Origin: Neobacillus sp. SuZ13
GTDB taxonomy: Bacteria; Bacillota; Bacilli; Bacillales; Cytobacillaceae
NCBI RefSeq assembly: GCF_030123365.1
Contig: NZ_CP126107.1
Location: 2,341,501-2,405,500 of the forward strand
Direction of reading: 5' to 3'
DNA: 64,000 nt
The position numbers were made by a program, and so were the translations under genes. The first letter of the stretch is position 1. Each line of letters begins with the position of its first letter. The notes below the pieces were generated by a model. It was not told where the DNA came from. It worked only from the letters and a program-made list of their open reading frames with translations, and searched no databases. Shown piece by piece: positions 34,262 to 43,021 of the stretch.

Positions 34262-34298
34262 CACTATGGAAATAGTAAGTACATAGGGAGTGTTATTA

Positions 34299-35513
34299 AT
34301 GTTAGATCAAAAAACAATAGAAATAATTAAATCCACTGTGCCTGTGTTAGAAAAACATGGGGAAGCCATTACCACTCGGTTTTACCAATTGATGTTTGGA
34401 AATCATCCTGAATTATTAAATATCTTTAATCATGCCAATCAAAAACAAGGTAGACAACAAAAAGCATTAGCTGGAACGGTTTATGCCGCTGCTATGTATA
34501 TCGATAATTTAGAAGCCATTCTTCCGGTTGTAAAACAAATAGCGGAAAAGCATAGAAGCCTTGGAATTTTGCCAGAACACTATCCGATTGTTGGGAAACA
34601 TCTTTTGCTAGCTATTAAGGATGTACTAGGTGATGCAGCAACAGATGAAATTATTGATGCATGGGCAGAAGCATATAATGTCATTGCCGATGTTTTTATC
34701 AGTGTTGAGGCAGAATTATATGATGAAACAGAAAATAAACAAGGAGGCTGGAGTGGCTTCCGCAATTTCATAGTTGATCGAAAAGTAGTGGAAAGTGAAG
34801 TGATCACCTCGTTTTACTTAACACCTGAAGATCATAAGGCAATTGCATATTTTTCCCCTGGACAATACATTAGTATCAAATTAGAAATTGCTGGTGAAAA
34901 GTTTACTCATATTCGTCAATACAGCCTATCAGATGCTCCGGGTAAGGGATATTACCGAATTAGTGTGAAACGTGAAGCGGGTACACAAAATCCAGATGGT
35001 ATGGTATCCAACTATTTACATGATGTTGTGAATCTAGGTGACATTTTAAAAGTTAGCGCTCCAGCAGGCGACTTTGTTTTAAATACTGAAAAAAATACTC
35101 CTGTCGTGTTACTTAGTGGCGGGGTTGGATTAACACCAATGATGAGTATGTTAAAGACAGTTGTAGAAGTTCAACCAGAACGGAAGGTCACTTTTGTTCA
35201 TGCTGCTGCTAATGGGAATGTCCATGCTTTAAGAAATGAAGTAGAGGATTTATCGAAATTAGACAATGTCAATTCATATTTCTTCTATGATTCACCTACA
35301 GAAGGAGACCGCATAAATAATCTATTTGATGTGGAAGGATATGTAACTCGCGATTGGCTGCAAGAAAAAGTCAATGCAAAGGTTGCAGACTTCTATTTCT
35401 GTGGACCTGTTCCATTTATGAAAGCAATTAATCGTTCATTAAAGGAAATTGGTGTAACCGAAGATAGAATTCATTTTGAATTTTTTGGTCCGATGGGGAA
35501 TTTAGAAGAATAG
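34299..35513 (+). CDS. hmp: Flavohaemoglobin, nitric oxide dioxygenase
   Basis: This 404-residue protein has a globin domain (residues 1-140, with [18 protein letters not shown] around the haem-proximal histidine), an FAD domain (IRQYSLSD) and an NAD domain ([30 protein letters not shown]). It converts NO to nitrate using O2 and NADPH/NADH. ATG 34299 has AGGGAGTG upstream; a GTG nine bases earlier is less likely. It is a single-gene unit with an Fnr-like site in its promoter and a terminator after the stop. Confidence 0.97.
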   Translation: MLDQKTIEIIKSTVPVLEKHGEAITTRFYQLMFGNHPELLNIFNHANQKQGRQQKALAGTVYAAAMYIDNLEAILPVVKQIAEKHRSLGILPEHYPIVGKHLLLAIKDVLGDAATDEIIDAWAEAYNVIADVFISVEAELYDETENKQGGWSGFRNFIVDRKVVESEVITSFYLTPEDHKAIAYFSPGQYISIKLEIAGEKFTHIRQYSLSDAPGKGYYRISVKREAGTQNPDGMVSNYLHDVVNLGDILKVSAPAGDFVLNTEKNTPVVLLSGGVGLTPMMSMLKTVVEVQPERKVTFVHAAANGNVHALRNEVEDLSKLDNVNSYFFYDSPTEGDRINNLFDVEGYVTRDWLQEKVNAKVADFYFCGPVPFMKAINRSLKEIGVTEDRIHFEFFGPMGNLEE

Positions 35514-35520
35514 TAAAGAA

Positions 35521-35554
35521 AAAAGCTGATTTCTGATGGAAATCAGCTTTTTTT
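35521..35554 (+). terminator. Terminator after hmp
   Basis: AAAGCTGATTTC/GAAATCAGCTTT stem and T-run. Confidence 0.95.
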
Positions 35555-35686
35555 GCCAATATTTTTTCTTAAGTTCCAACTAATTCATGGAAAGTGCTAC
35601 TAGATTAGAGAAGAATGGATAAAATACCTATATCGATTATTGCCTTTTACTGCCATAAATCCTAAAAGAGAAAGGAGCTTTCATCA

Positions 35687-36295
35687 TTGCATTTTTTAAC
35701 CACAATTATGAGCGAGTATGGATACCTAGTCCTTTTTCTTTCAATCACGCTAGGGATATTGGCACTTCCAATCCCGATGGAAGCAGTGTTGGCATATGCA
35801 GGTTTTCTATCCTTTCTTGAACAACTCAATTGGTTCGGTAGTATACTTTCCTCAGCATTGGGATGTACCTTAGGTATGTTGCTCTCCTATTGGGTGGGAT
35901 ATAAGCTGGGTATGCAATTTTTTGAAAAGCATGGCAAGCGGCTTCATATAGAGTCTGAACGTTTAGCAGCCATTTCAAATTGGATAAGAAAATATGGAAA
36001 TAAACTATTAATTATCTCATTATTCATCCCAGTATTTAGACATTTCATCGGATATTTTTCTGGGATCACTCGTGTTCCAATCAGGGTCTATATTTTATAT
36101 ACGGGAATTGGATCGACCCTATGGGTTTCAAGTTTCATTTTTTTAGGGAAAATCCTTGGACCTCAATGGGAAATATATTTTGAAGCTATCAAGCGATATG
36201 TGATAATTGCAAGTATCGTCCTTTTCTTCCTATTAGGAATCCTTTATGTAATTAAGAAGTTAAGGAATGTTGTTATGGAAGCTGGAACCAAATAA
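35687..36295 (+). CDS. DedA family membrane protein
   Basis: This 202-residue protein has a VTT/SNARE-associated fold with re-entrant segments: ALPIPMEAVLAYAGFLS near the N-terminus, LGCTLGMLLSYWVGYKLGMQFFEKHGKR, and FIPVFRHFIGYFSGITRVP containing the conserved arginine and glycine. DedA proteins act as membrane lipid carrier flippases or support envelope homeostasis. Start is TTG with AAAGGAG nine bases upstream; the next ATG lies 21 bases in and has no binding site. Confidence 0.92.
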   Translation: MHFLTTIMSEYGYLVLFLSITLGILALPIPMEAVLAYAGFLSFLEQLNWFGSILSSALGCTLGMLLSYWVGYKLGMQFFEKHGKRLHIESERLAAISNWIRKYGNKLLIISLFIPVFRHFIGYFSGITRVPIRVYILYTGIGSTLWVSSFIFLGKILGPQWEIYFEAIKRYVIIASIVLFFLLGILYVIKKLRNVVMEAGTK

Positions 36296-36305
36296 ATGAT
36301 CAAAG

Positions 36306-36337
36306 CAAAGGAATTCTCAGAGAGATTCCTTTGTTTT
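36306..36337 (+). terminator. Terminator after dedA-like gene
   Basis: CAAAGGAA/TTCCTTTG stem with inner CTC/GAG pairs, then T residues. Confidence 0.85.
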
Positions 36338-36475
36338 TATTGTAAAAGTACTATTAAAAGTTACTAATTATCGACACTTTGGAAAATTTCAGTAATGACA
36401 GGTATTGAAAGTTTGATTCAAATCGCAACTATGATTAAATGAAAGAGAGAAATGGCCAGAAAGGATGTTATTTTC

Positions 36476-37249
36476 ATGAATAAGAATGTCATTCGTTCGA
36501 TCACGGGCATAGCTGTTTTGTTTTGCCTCCTCTGGCTGGTCGGGCTTGTCTGGGCAGTTGGCGAGTATTATGCGGGAAAACCGGAGAAGGTTCCGGAAGT
36601 AAAGACCGTTTCCAAAGTAGAAAATAAAAAAGGCTTAACCATCGTGGCCTTAGGTGATTCCTTAACTCGAGGAACTGGAGATGAGACTGGAAAGGGGTAT
36701 GTCGGTGTCTTGGTCGATGAAATCAAGGAAAAAACAAAACGTTCAGTTCAACTTACCAATCTCGGCATTAATGGCCAAAGGTCTGATTCACTAAGGAAAC
36801 AAGTCCAGGAGACGGAAGTCGGCCGTCAAATCGGGAAAGCTGATATGGTGCTGGTCACGATTGGCGGGAACGACTTGTTCCGAGGGGGCCAAGCATTAAT
36901 GGACTTTGAAACTGAAGATATTGCTTCCATTGAAAAGAAATACTTGAACAATTTAAAATTTATTTTAAAACAAATACGAAAAAACAATCCTAATGCTAAT
37001 GTGTTTTTCATTGGATTGTATAACCCTTTTATTGATTTAGATCAGGGAAAAGAAATGTCAAAGGTGGTTCGCCATTGGAATTATGACAGTGCAGAAGTCA
37101 GTGCATCTTTTCCAAAAATAGTGTTTGTCCCAACTTTCGATTTGTTTGAGTTAAAGGTAAATGATTATCTATATTCAGACAAGTTTCATCCAAACTCAAA
37201 AGGGTATCGTTTAATTGCCGAACGAGTTGCCTCACTGCTCACCTGGTAA
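36476..37249 (+). CDS. GDSL/SGNH family esterase, membrane-anchored
   Basis: This 257-residue hydrolase has an N-terminal membrane helix and an outer catalytic domain. The four SGNH blocks are present: GDSLTRG (nucleophile serine), NLGINGQRS (glycine), IGGNDLF (asparagine) and SDKFHPNSKGY (aspartate and histidine). ATG 36476 has AAGGAT nine bases upstream; an in-frame ATG at 36452 is possible. It is 13 bases upstream of an ABC exporter ATPase gene and likely shares its transcript. The substrate is unknown, perhaps an acylated envelope lipid or polymer. Confidence 0.88.
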   Translation: MNKNVIRSITGIAVLFCLLWLVGLVWAVGEYYAGKPEKVPEVKTVSKVENKKGLTIVALGDSLTRGTGDETGKGYVGVLVDEIKEKTKRSVQLTNLGINGQRSDSLRKQVQETEVGRQIGKADMVLVTIGGNDLFRGGQALMDFETEDIASIEKKYLNNLKFILKQIRKNNPNANVFFIGLYNPFIDLDQGKEMSKVVRHWNYDSAEVSASFPKIVFVPTFDLFELKVNDYLYSDKFHPNSKGYRLIAERVASLLTW

Positions 37250-37262
37250 GGAGGGGAAATCG

Positions 37263-38177
37263 ATGGAGAAAAATATTACATTAGCTGTTAAAGATTTAAA
37301 AAAGGTGATTGGAAAAAAGGAAATCATTAAAGGATTGACTTTCGATTTACGAGAAGGAGAGGTATTTGGTTTTTTAGGGCCGAATGGAGCAGGAAAAACA
37401 ACAACCATCCGCATGCTTGTAGGATTAATTAAACCCACATCAGGCAGCATTCATATTTGTGGCTCTAATATTGAGGAGAATTTTCAGGAAGCAATGACCA
37501 ATCTCGGTTGTATTGTGGAAAACCCAGAATTATATCCCTATTTGTCAGGCTATAATAATCTACTTCATTTTGCCAGAATGATCGAAGGGATCGGAGAAGG
37601 ACGGATTAAAGAAGTTACCGAACTTGTCGGTCTAACAGAAAGAATCCATGATAAAGTAAAAACCTATTCATTAGGTATGAGACAACGTCTTGGTATTGCT
37701 CAAGCATTATTGGGAAATCCAAAAGTGTTGATCCTTGATGAGCCGACCAACGGCTTGGATCCGGCAGGAATTAGGGAAATGCGTCAATTTATTCGTTATC
37801 TCGCGGAGGAAGAAGGTTTAAGTGTTTTAGTGTCAAGCCATCTTTTAAGTGAAATCCAACTTTTATGTGATCGAGTCGCGATCATTTCCAAAGGTACAAT
37901 CATCCGAACAGATACGGTACAACAATTGCTTTCCAATCGGGAACGAGTCATTTGGCATATACAACCACTGGAAAGGGGAAAGGATGTATTACGTTCTCTA
38001 ACAAAAATTGAAGAAACGGATGATGGCACCATCTTGACGGAATATAATGAACAAAAGATTCCTCAATGGAATAAACAATTAGTTGAAGCTGGTGTTTCTG
38101 TCATGGAAATGAATCGAAAAATGCCAGTCTTGGAAGATTTATTCCTCGAACTTACGGGGGGTGACATGATTGAATAA
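37263..38177 (+). CDS. ABC exporter ATP-binding protein
   Basis: This 304-residue ATPase belongs to the BcrA/CcmA-like group. Walker A GPNGAGKTT is near residues 40-48, signature YSLGMRQRLG, Walker B LILDEPTNGLDPAG and switch histidine SSHLLSE. The C-terminal 80 residues are an accessory domain. ATG 37263 has AAGGAGGGG upstream. It overlaps the permease gene by 8 bases. It could export an antimicrobial or lipid; the substrate is unknown. Confidence 0.95.
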   Translation: MEKNITLAVKDLKKVIGKKEIIKGLTFDLREGEVFGFLGPNGAGKTTTIRMLVGLIKPTSGSIHICGSNIEENFQEAMTNLGCIVENPELYPYLSGYNNLLHFARMIEGIGEGRIKEVTELVGLTERIHDKVKTYSLGMRQRLGIAQALLGNPKVLILDEPTNGLDPAGIREMRQFIRYLAEEEGLSVLVSSHLLSEIQLLCDRVAIISKGTIIRTDTVQQLLSNRERVIWHIQPLERGKDVLRSLTKIEETDDGTILTEYNEQKIPQWNKQLVEAGVSVMEMNRKMPVLEDLFLELTGGDMIE

Positions 38178-39150
38178 ATTAATTCAAAATGAAATGATGA
38201 AACTGATTGCCAAGAAACGGCTCATTGTCATTGCTATCATTATTGGTGTTCTTGTCATGTTATTTACATATGCACAATATAAACAAGTGCAAACACAACG
38301 TGAAAAACTTGGAACTAGTGATTGGCGAACCATATTACAACAGCAGATTGTTGATACGACGAATCGTTTAAGCAGCAGTCGAATAACAGATGAATGGAAA
38401 AAGCAGCTGCAAATCTCTCTTCAGCAGCAGCAATATTATCTTGACCATGATATCAATCCGTCTGAGCCAGGTGCCCCAACATTTATGAGAATCTTCCTGG
38501 AAAACTCGATTGATCTGTTTATTCCTTTAATGGTTATGGTAATAGCCAGTGATTTGGTCTCGTCTGAACATAGCTTAGGATCGATCAAGCTGCTGTTGAC
38601 AAGGCCCGTTAAGAGGTGGAAAGTTCTTCTGAGTAAATATTTTACCCTGTGTTTAGCCATTTCCTTAATTATTGCGATTGCAGGGATTCTTTCCTATTTA
38701 ATATCTGGCCTCGTTTTTGGTTACAAGGGGTGGGGAGCACCGATCCTAACTGGATTTAATGTGACTGAGACAGGGTTAAATACGTCAGAAGTTAAACTGA
38801 TGGGTCAGTGGAAATTTTTATTAATGGACTTTGGACTAGTCTGGTTTGTATCCATTGTAGTTGGTACGCTTTCCTTTATGCTGTCAGTATTGATTCGTAG
38901 TACCGCAGCTGGCATGGGTGTAATGCTTGCTTCATTAATCTCAGGAGCTATCTTAACAAACATGGTGTCCTCGTGGGAATCCGCCAAGTACTTTTTTATG
39001 GTCAATTTGCGGTTAACGGATTATATGAAAGGAACAGCACCGCCAATAGAAGGAATGAACCTGTCATTCTCCATTCAAGTCCTTTTCGCTTGGTGGGCAG
39101 TAGCAATCTTCGTCTCATTCTTTGTATTTACCAAAAGAGATGTTTATTAA
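38170..39150 (+). CDS. ABC-2 type exporter permease
   Basis: This 326-residue protein has about six membrane helices with a large loop between the first and second (residues 30-110, Gln-rich). DLVSSEHSLGSIKLLLTRPVKRWKVLLSKY is characteristic of ABC-2 permeases of the bacitracin/Na-exporter group. Start is TTG overlapping the ATPase stop, with GGGGGGTG upstream, so subunits are coupled. It completes the esterase-ATPase-permease operon. Confidence 0.9.
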   Translation: MNKLIQNEMMKLIAKKRLIVIAIIIGVLVMLFTYAQYKQVQTQREKLGTSDWRTILQQQIVDTTNRLSSSRITDEWKKQLQISLQQQQYYLDHDINPSEPGAPTFMRIFLENSIDLFIPLMVMVIASDLVSSEHSLGSIKLLLTRPVKRWKVLLSKYFTLCLAISLIIAIAGILSYLISGLVFGYKGWGAPILTGFNVTETGLNTSEVKLMGQWKFLLMDFGLVWFVSIVVGTLSFMLSVLIRSTAAGMGVMLASLISGAILTNMVSSWESAKYFFMVNLRLTDYMKGTAPPIEGMNLSFSIQVLFAWWAVAIFVSFFVFTKRDVY

Positions 39151-39151
39151 A

Positions 39152-39192
39152 AAAAGGCTATTTCCGGATTTGCGGGAATAGCCTTTATTATT
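39152..39192 (+). terminator. Terminator after the ABC exporter
   Basis: AAGGCTATTtCCG/CGGgAATAGCCTT stem followed by T-rich sequence. Confidence 0.85.
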
Positions 39193-39212
39193 TAGCTTTG
39201 TCAATCCCTGTG

Positions 39213-39264
39213 GATTTTGGCACCCTGTTGATTGAGCGAACCACATGGAGCGGAAATCAACAGG
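39213..39264. repeat. Internally deleted MITE-like element, copy 3
   Basis: The two subterminal blocks of the 190-bp element (GATTTTGGCAC..CTGTTGATTG and GGAGCGGAAATCAACAG) are present but the GC-rich core of about 110 bp and the terminal repeats are missing. Confidence 0.7.
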
Positions 39265-39375
39265 CCTTGTTCACTTGCCTATTTTTAAATCTTAATAATG
39301 AAATTTTGAACTTGAAAGAAAATTATAAAATTAATAAAATATGAGAGAGGAGAATTGACAAATGGAGGAGTGTTT

Positions 39376-39744
39376 ATGTCATTTGCAATAAAAAAGATCG
39401 ATCATATCCAACTGGCTGCCCCTAAGGGTTGTGAAGAAGCCGCAAGGGAATTTTTTGGTGGAATACTAGGGTTAATTGAAGTGGAAAAGCCTGCAGAATT
39501 AAAGAAACGAGGCGGTGCTTGGTTCGAATTTGGGACCTTTCAACTTCACATTGGTGTAGAAGAACCGTTTTCACCTGCAAAAAAAGCACATCCTGCCTTA
39601 GTTGTTGAAAATATTGAAGAATTAAAAGGACATCTCCATGAAAAGGGAGTTACATTTACAGAAGATGACCTACTTCCAGGAGCGAACAGAATTCACCTCC
39701 ATGACCCCTTCGGCAATCGTCTTGAGATCTTAGAATGGGATTAG
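39376..39744 (+). CDS. VOC family (glyoxalase-like) protein
   Basis: This 122-residue protein has a single vicinal-oxygen-chelate domain. Two beta-alpha-beta-beta-beta units are visible: IDHIQLAAPKGCEEAAREFFGGILGL and the C-terminal NRIHLHDPFGNRLEILEW. Metal-ligand candidates are the histidine in DHIQLA, H in FQLHIGVE and E in LEILEW. The family includes glyoxalases, dioxygenases and antibiotic-binding proteins; the activity is unassigned. ATG 39376 has GGAGGAG upstream. Confidence 0.9.
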   Translation: MSFAIKKIDHIQLAAPKGCEEAAREFFGGILGLIEVEKPAELKKRGGAWFEFGTFQLHIGVEEPFSPAKKAHPALVVENIEELKGHLHEKGVTFTEDDLLPGANRIHLHDPFGNRLEILEWD

Positions 39745-39769
39745 GAACCGCCTTTAAATAATAAAAAAC

Positions 39770-39806
39770 CAGCCCCACTCCAAAATATTGGAATGGGGCT
39801 GTTTGC
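39770..39806 (+). terminator. Terminator after the VOC gene
   Basis: CAGCCCCAcTCCA/TGGAaTGGGGCTG stem with T-rich tail. Confidence 0.8.
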
Positions 39807-39946
39807 CTTTAATTGGGGGATTGAAGGCCATATTACATAGGGATATTCTATTCAAATTCCAGAAAGGGGGGGACCAACTGGAAGGGAAACAAGCAAAAAG
39901 TAATCGTTTGTTTATAAATTATTGTTTCGAAGTAACTTTTACTGGT

Positions 39947-40018
39947 TCACTGCTTACTCCAAAATGCTGTGATAATTCCGCCGTATCCTGCACCTAGGAT
40001 TACGATTTTTGGTTTCAT
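39947..40018 (-). pseudogene. Remnant of a type II NADH dehydrogenase (ndh) gene
   Basis: The minus strand starts with AGGAGTG and an ATG, then encodes 23 residues beginning MKPKIVILGAGYGGIITA. This is the N-terminal FAD-binding motif of Ndh-type NADH:quinone oxidoreductases (about 390-400 residues). After residue 18 the similarity ends, and a TGA follows at residue 24. The rest of the gene is absent downstream, so this is a deletion remnant whose control region survives. Two Rex-like operators lie upstream of it. Confidence 0.75.
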
Positions 40019-40050
40019 AACTTCCCACTCCTAACATCTCTCTATAATTA

Positions 40051-40068
40051 TTGTGAATAACTTCACAT
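40051..40068. promoter_or_regulatory. Rex-like operator 1
   Basis: TTGTGAATAACTTCACAT matches the Rex consensus TTGTGAA-N4-TTCACAA at all but the last base. It lies 33 bases upstream of the ndh-remnant start codon. Confidence 0.75.
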
Positions 40069-40107
40069 ATGTATGTTAAAAAATAAAACTAAAAGTTTTT
40101 ATTAATA

Positions 40108-40125
40108 TTGTGAAATGATTCACAT
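40108..40125. promoter_or_regulatory. Rex-like operator 2
   Basis: TTGTGAAATGATTCACAT is a second Rex-type dyad, centred 57 bp from the first. It could serve the ndh remnant or the plus-strand gene at 40280. Confidence 0.7.
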
Positions 40126-40279
40126 ATCTTCTATTCATATAATACTTCACTTAAAATAATTTCACAAGAGTATTTTAACTAAAAATTTGTCAAATTGGTA
40201 AATTTTTTATGAATTACTGGGAATGATAATTTCGTACCAGACATGAATTTACTAAATATCCAAGTGGAAGGAGATACTT

Positions 40280-40843
40280 ATGAAGTTTAAATTGTTACTT
40301 TTATCATTAGGCATATTAATGTCAGTGCCTGGAATGGCAATCGCCGCGCCATCCACACCAGATACCTCCAATGGTGTACAGAGAGAAAAAGCCCCTTGTG
40401 ATTGTGAGGAGAATGGGCATCGCAACATGATGCATAAAGATTGGCAAGCAAAGATGGAAGAAAGACAGAAAATGCTTTTTTCCTGGGTAGACCAATTTAC
40501 ACCAGAGAAAAAAGCAGAATGGACGGCAGTCCTTGCGGAGAAGAAAACACTAAGGAACCAATGGATGAGTCCTGAGAATGCCGCCAAACGTGAGCAATGG
40601 AAAAAAGAAAAAATGGCAAAAATTGTAGAACTAAAAAAACAATTGGATGCTGGAAAGATATCAAAAGAAGAATTTTTTAAACAAGCACATGGCACTAAAG
40701 AAATGTCCCATTGGAAAACGTTCCATGAACTAAAGATGGCTGTTGAAAAGAAGGATAACAAACAAGCAGCATTATTGCTAAATCAATTGTTAGAACAAAG
40801 TAAACAACATAATCAAAAAATTAAGGAATTACTAAAAAAATAA
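40280..40843 (+). CDS. Secreted helical charged protein
   Basis: This 187-residue protein has a signal peptide (residues 1-23, ending near GMAIAAPS). The mature part is almost wholly helical and rich in Lys, Glu, Gln and Trp, with CDCEENGHRNMMHKDW near its N-terminus and a KELKKQLDAGKISKEEFFKQ-like short-domain motif in the middle (KISKEEFF). The layout recalls small secreted DUF2680-like or Spy-like helical proteins, but I cannot assign one. GGAAGGAG precedes the ATG. Confidence 0.75.
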   Translation: MKFKLLLLSLGILMSVPGMAIAAPSTPDTSNGVQREKAPCDCEENGHRNMMHKDWQAKMEERQKMLFSWVDQFTPEKKAEWTAVLAEKKTLRNQWMSPENAAKREQWKKEKMAKIVELKKQLDAGKISKEEFFKQAHGTKEMSHWKTFHELKMAVEKKDNKQAALLLNQLLEQSKQHNQKIKELLKK

Positions 40844-40855
40844 TAAGTTTTAGTC

Positions 40856-40891
40856 AAAAAAACTAATTCAAACAGGAGAATTAGTTTTTTT
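40856..40891 (+). terminator. Terminator
   Basis: AAACTAATTC/GAATTAGTTT stem followed by seven T residues. Confidence 0.9.
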
Positions 40892-40977
40892 ATTTTCTAA
40901 AAGTAAATAATTACATTTGTTAAAAGGACATAATTAAGGGAACATTTAAGAGTGACAAACACAGAGGAGGTTTTAAT

Positions 40978-41094
40978 ATGAAGAGAAAAAATCTAATGAT
41001 GACAACTGTTGCTCTTGGCGCGGCATATTTACTCCGTAATCCAAAATCCCGGAAAAAATTAATGAATCAAGTTCAATCGTTTACTAGAAAATAA
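40978..41094 (+). CDS. Small basic protein, DUF3918-like
   Basis: A strong AGAGGAGG precedes an ATG opening a 38-residue frame: a short hydrophobic N-terminal half (MMTTVALGAAYLLRNP) and a basic C-terminal half (SRKKLMNQVQSFTRK). Size and layout recall the small DUF3918-type proteins of Bacillaceae. A strong terminator follows. The binding site and terminator argue that it is expressed; function is unknown. Confidence 0.65.
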   Translation: MKRKNLMMTTVALGAAYLLRNPKSRKKLMNQVQSFTRK

Positions 41095-41099
41095 TGTCC

Positions 41100-41140
41100 A
41101 AAAAACATCCCCATCAAGTAAATGAAGGGGATGTTTTTTT
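41100..41140. terminator. Bidirectional terminator
   Basis: AAAAACATCCCC/GGGGATGTTTTT stem between convergent genes. Confidence 0.9.
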
Positions 41141-41149
41141 AGTTTAGAA

Positions 41150-41365
41150 TTACTTTTTTAAATTAACTGAACCTTGTTGTGTTTCTTTGATATCTTCTTT
41201 TATTTCTTCCCTTATATCATCCGCAATTCCATCTGTGGCTTTTTTAAATTCACGAATTGATCGGCCAAAGGCACGGCCAATTTCAGGGAGTTTGTTTGGA
41301 CCAAAGATGACTAAAGCTACGATTAAAATCAAAATTAATCCTGGTACACCAATATTTGAAAACAT
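41150..41365 (-). CDS. tatA: Twin-arginine translocase subunit TatA
   Basis: This 71-residue protein has one membrane helix ([13 protein letters not shown]), the [23 protein letters not shown] hinge and amphipathic helix diagnostic of TatA/TatE, and an acidic C-terminal tail. It forms the pore or membrane-weakening oligomer for folded Tat substrates. No tatC is adjacent. It follows the M42 peptidase by 11 bases and its AGGAGATG sits in that gap. Confidence 0.95.
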   Translation of the reverse strand: MFSNIGVPGLILILIVALVIFGPNKLPEIGRAFGRSIREFKKATDGIADDIREEIKEDIKETQQGSVNLKK

Positions 41366-41376
41366 ATTTTCATCTC

Positions 41377-42426
41377 CTACTGGATTAAATCCGCCTGCAC
41401 GTAATGATACAGTAGTTTTGCAGTATTTTCAATGGAAGTTTCATGTGTTCTCTCGAACGCATGCGAAGAATCGATACCAGGACCGATTAAGCCATGGACA
41501 ATATCATGTCCAGAGCGGATGGCAGCTGAAGCATCTGAACCATAGAAAGGATAAATATCCAATTTATAATCGATATTGTTCTCCTCGGCAAGTCGCACTA
41601 TGTTCTTCCTCAATTCAAAATGATATGGTCCACTTGCATCCTTCACACAGATGGAAACAGTATATTCATCAGTTGATTGCCCGTCGCCCATTGCCCCCAT
41701 ATCGACAGCTAAATATTCCACAGTTTCGGGAGTAATATTGGAGTTACCACCGTATCCGATTTCTTCATTGTTAGAAATTAAGAAATGCGTTGTATGGGGC
41801 AGGGGGATATTTTCCAACTTAATTTGTTTTATTAATTGTAGAAGAATAGCCACACTTGCTTTATCATCTAAGTGGCGCGATTTAATATAACCACTTGGTG
41901 TGATTTCTACACGGGGGTCAAATGAAACAAAATCACCGACTTCAATTCCAAGTGCACGAACTTCTTCGGCATTATGTACTTTTTCATCGATTCTAATTTC
42001 AATATTGTCCTGATTGCGCTCAGCTTTCCCCGCATCTTTATAGACATGGACAGAAGTTTGGTGCATTAAAATGGTTCCTGTGATTTTTTTTCCGCTGCTT
42101 GTTTCAATTTGACAGTATTCACCTTCAATGGAGTTAAATTTAAATCCACCAATCAAATCAATCTTTAAGCGTCCATTTGATTTTACTTCCTTTACCATCG
42201 CACCGAGTGTATCCACATGAGCTGTAACCATCCGATGTTTACTTGAATCCTTTCCTCCGATTGTCGCAATAAGCCCTCCTTTACGGTTTCTATATGTTTG
42301 AATTTGTAATTCAGCTAGGAATTTTTCAACATAGGTAATAACTTCATTTGTATTGCCAGAGGGGCTTGGAATGGATACTAAATCAGCTATTAATTTCATT
42401 GTTTCTTTCGCATTTGTTTTTACCAC
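41377..42426 (-). CDS. M42 family metallopeptidase
   Basis: This 349-residue protein is a cobalt/zinc aminopeptidase of the M42 (DAPA/endoglucanase-like) family. Metal and catalytic motifs are visible: [38 protein letters not shown] and [10 protein letters not shown], with a last ligand in [12 protein letters not shown] 42426 is chosen because AAAGGAG lies nine bases upstream; TTG six bases earlier is an alternative. The frame extends to 42510 without a binding site. It likely degrades peptides in the cytoplasm. It heads a two-gene operon with tatA. Confidence 0.92.
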   Translation of the reverse strand: MVKTNAKETMKLIADLVSIPSPSGNTNEVITYVEKFLAELQIQTYRNRKGGLIATIGGKDSSKHRMVTAHVDTLGAMVKEVKSNGRLKIDLIGGFKFNSIEGEYCQIETSSGKKITGTILMHQTSVHVYKDAGKAERNQDNIEIRIDEKVHNAEEVRALGIEVGDFVSFDPRVEITPSGYIKSRHLDDKASVAILLQLIKQIKLENIPLPHTTHFLISNNEEIGYGGNSNITPETVEYLAVDMGAMGDGQSTDEYTVSICVKDASGPYHFELRKNIVRLAEENNIDYKLDIYPFYGSDASAAIRSGHDIVHGLIGPGIDSSHAFERTHETSIENTAKLLYHYVQADLIQ

Positions 42427-42651
42427 AAGCAACTGCTCCTTTCTAAATAACCCTTGCATCCTATTATACATAATTATGACATTCATGTGATTGTACGCAA
42501 TTATGGTCAACTATTTTATAGACAATGCATAACTTAACAAATGTTAATTTTTTTCAAATGGATTAAAAAAAATAAGTTTTGGACATTAATAAAGTATTCA
42601 AACTATTTGAAAAATTATGTGTTGTATCAACAACAATTGGAGGAGAAAAAA

Positions 42652-42963
42652 TTGACCAGAGCTGAACTATACCACCCCAAGCCGAAGCATTCCTTCATAA
42701 AAGGTTTATTTATTATAATAATCATGTGCCTTGTAGTAACTGTCGGTTTCTTTGTATTTCGTCATTATTATCAAAACACAATTAAAATTGAAGCTCCGAT
42801 CGAAAACCCAGGGCCTAAGGTGGTCATTCATCTGCCAAATGGGCAGAAGGTGTATACCTATGAAAATTTACTTTTCGAAAAAGATGGAAAAACCTTTTAT
42901 AAAGGTGAGCGGAACACGATTGATTTAACAGGTGGTACCGTCGAATACGAAGAGTGGAAATAA
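42652..42963 (+). CDS. Small single-pass membrane protein
   Basis: This 103-residue protein has one membrane helix (LFIIIIMCLVVTVGFFVF) and an outer domain of about 65 residues ending in ERNTIDLTGGTVEYEEWK. TTG 42652 is chosen for the GGAGGAG six bases upstream; the frame runs on to 42541 without a binding site. I do not recognise the family. A terminator follows. Confidence 0.7.
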   Translation: MTRAELYHPKPKHSFIKGLFIIIIMCLVVTVGFFVFRHYYQNTIKIEAPIENPGPKVVIHLPNGQKVYTYENLLFEKDGKTFYKGERNTIDLTGGTVEYEEWK

Positions 42964-42980
42964 TCCAGGCTTAAAAAAGT

Positions 42981-43007
42981 AAGGACTAGCGGGAGCTAGT
43001 CTTTTTC
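42981..43007. terminator. Bidirectional terminator
   Basis: AAGGACTAGC/GCTAGTCTTT stem with T residues, between convergent genes. Confidence 0.85.
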
Positions 43008-43021
43008 CATGGTTAAAACCT

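Noticed and set aside
39947..40018. Selenocysteine read-through at the TGA of the ndh remnant, given selB in the window
   Set aside because: Sequence after the TGA does not resemble Ndh and soon reaches another stop; no SECIS-like hairpin follows. It is a deletion, not recoding.
41187..41735. A 182-codon plus-strand frame opposite tatA and the M42 peptidase
   Set aside because: It is an antisense shadow of two well-supported genes.
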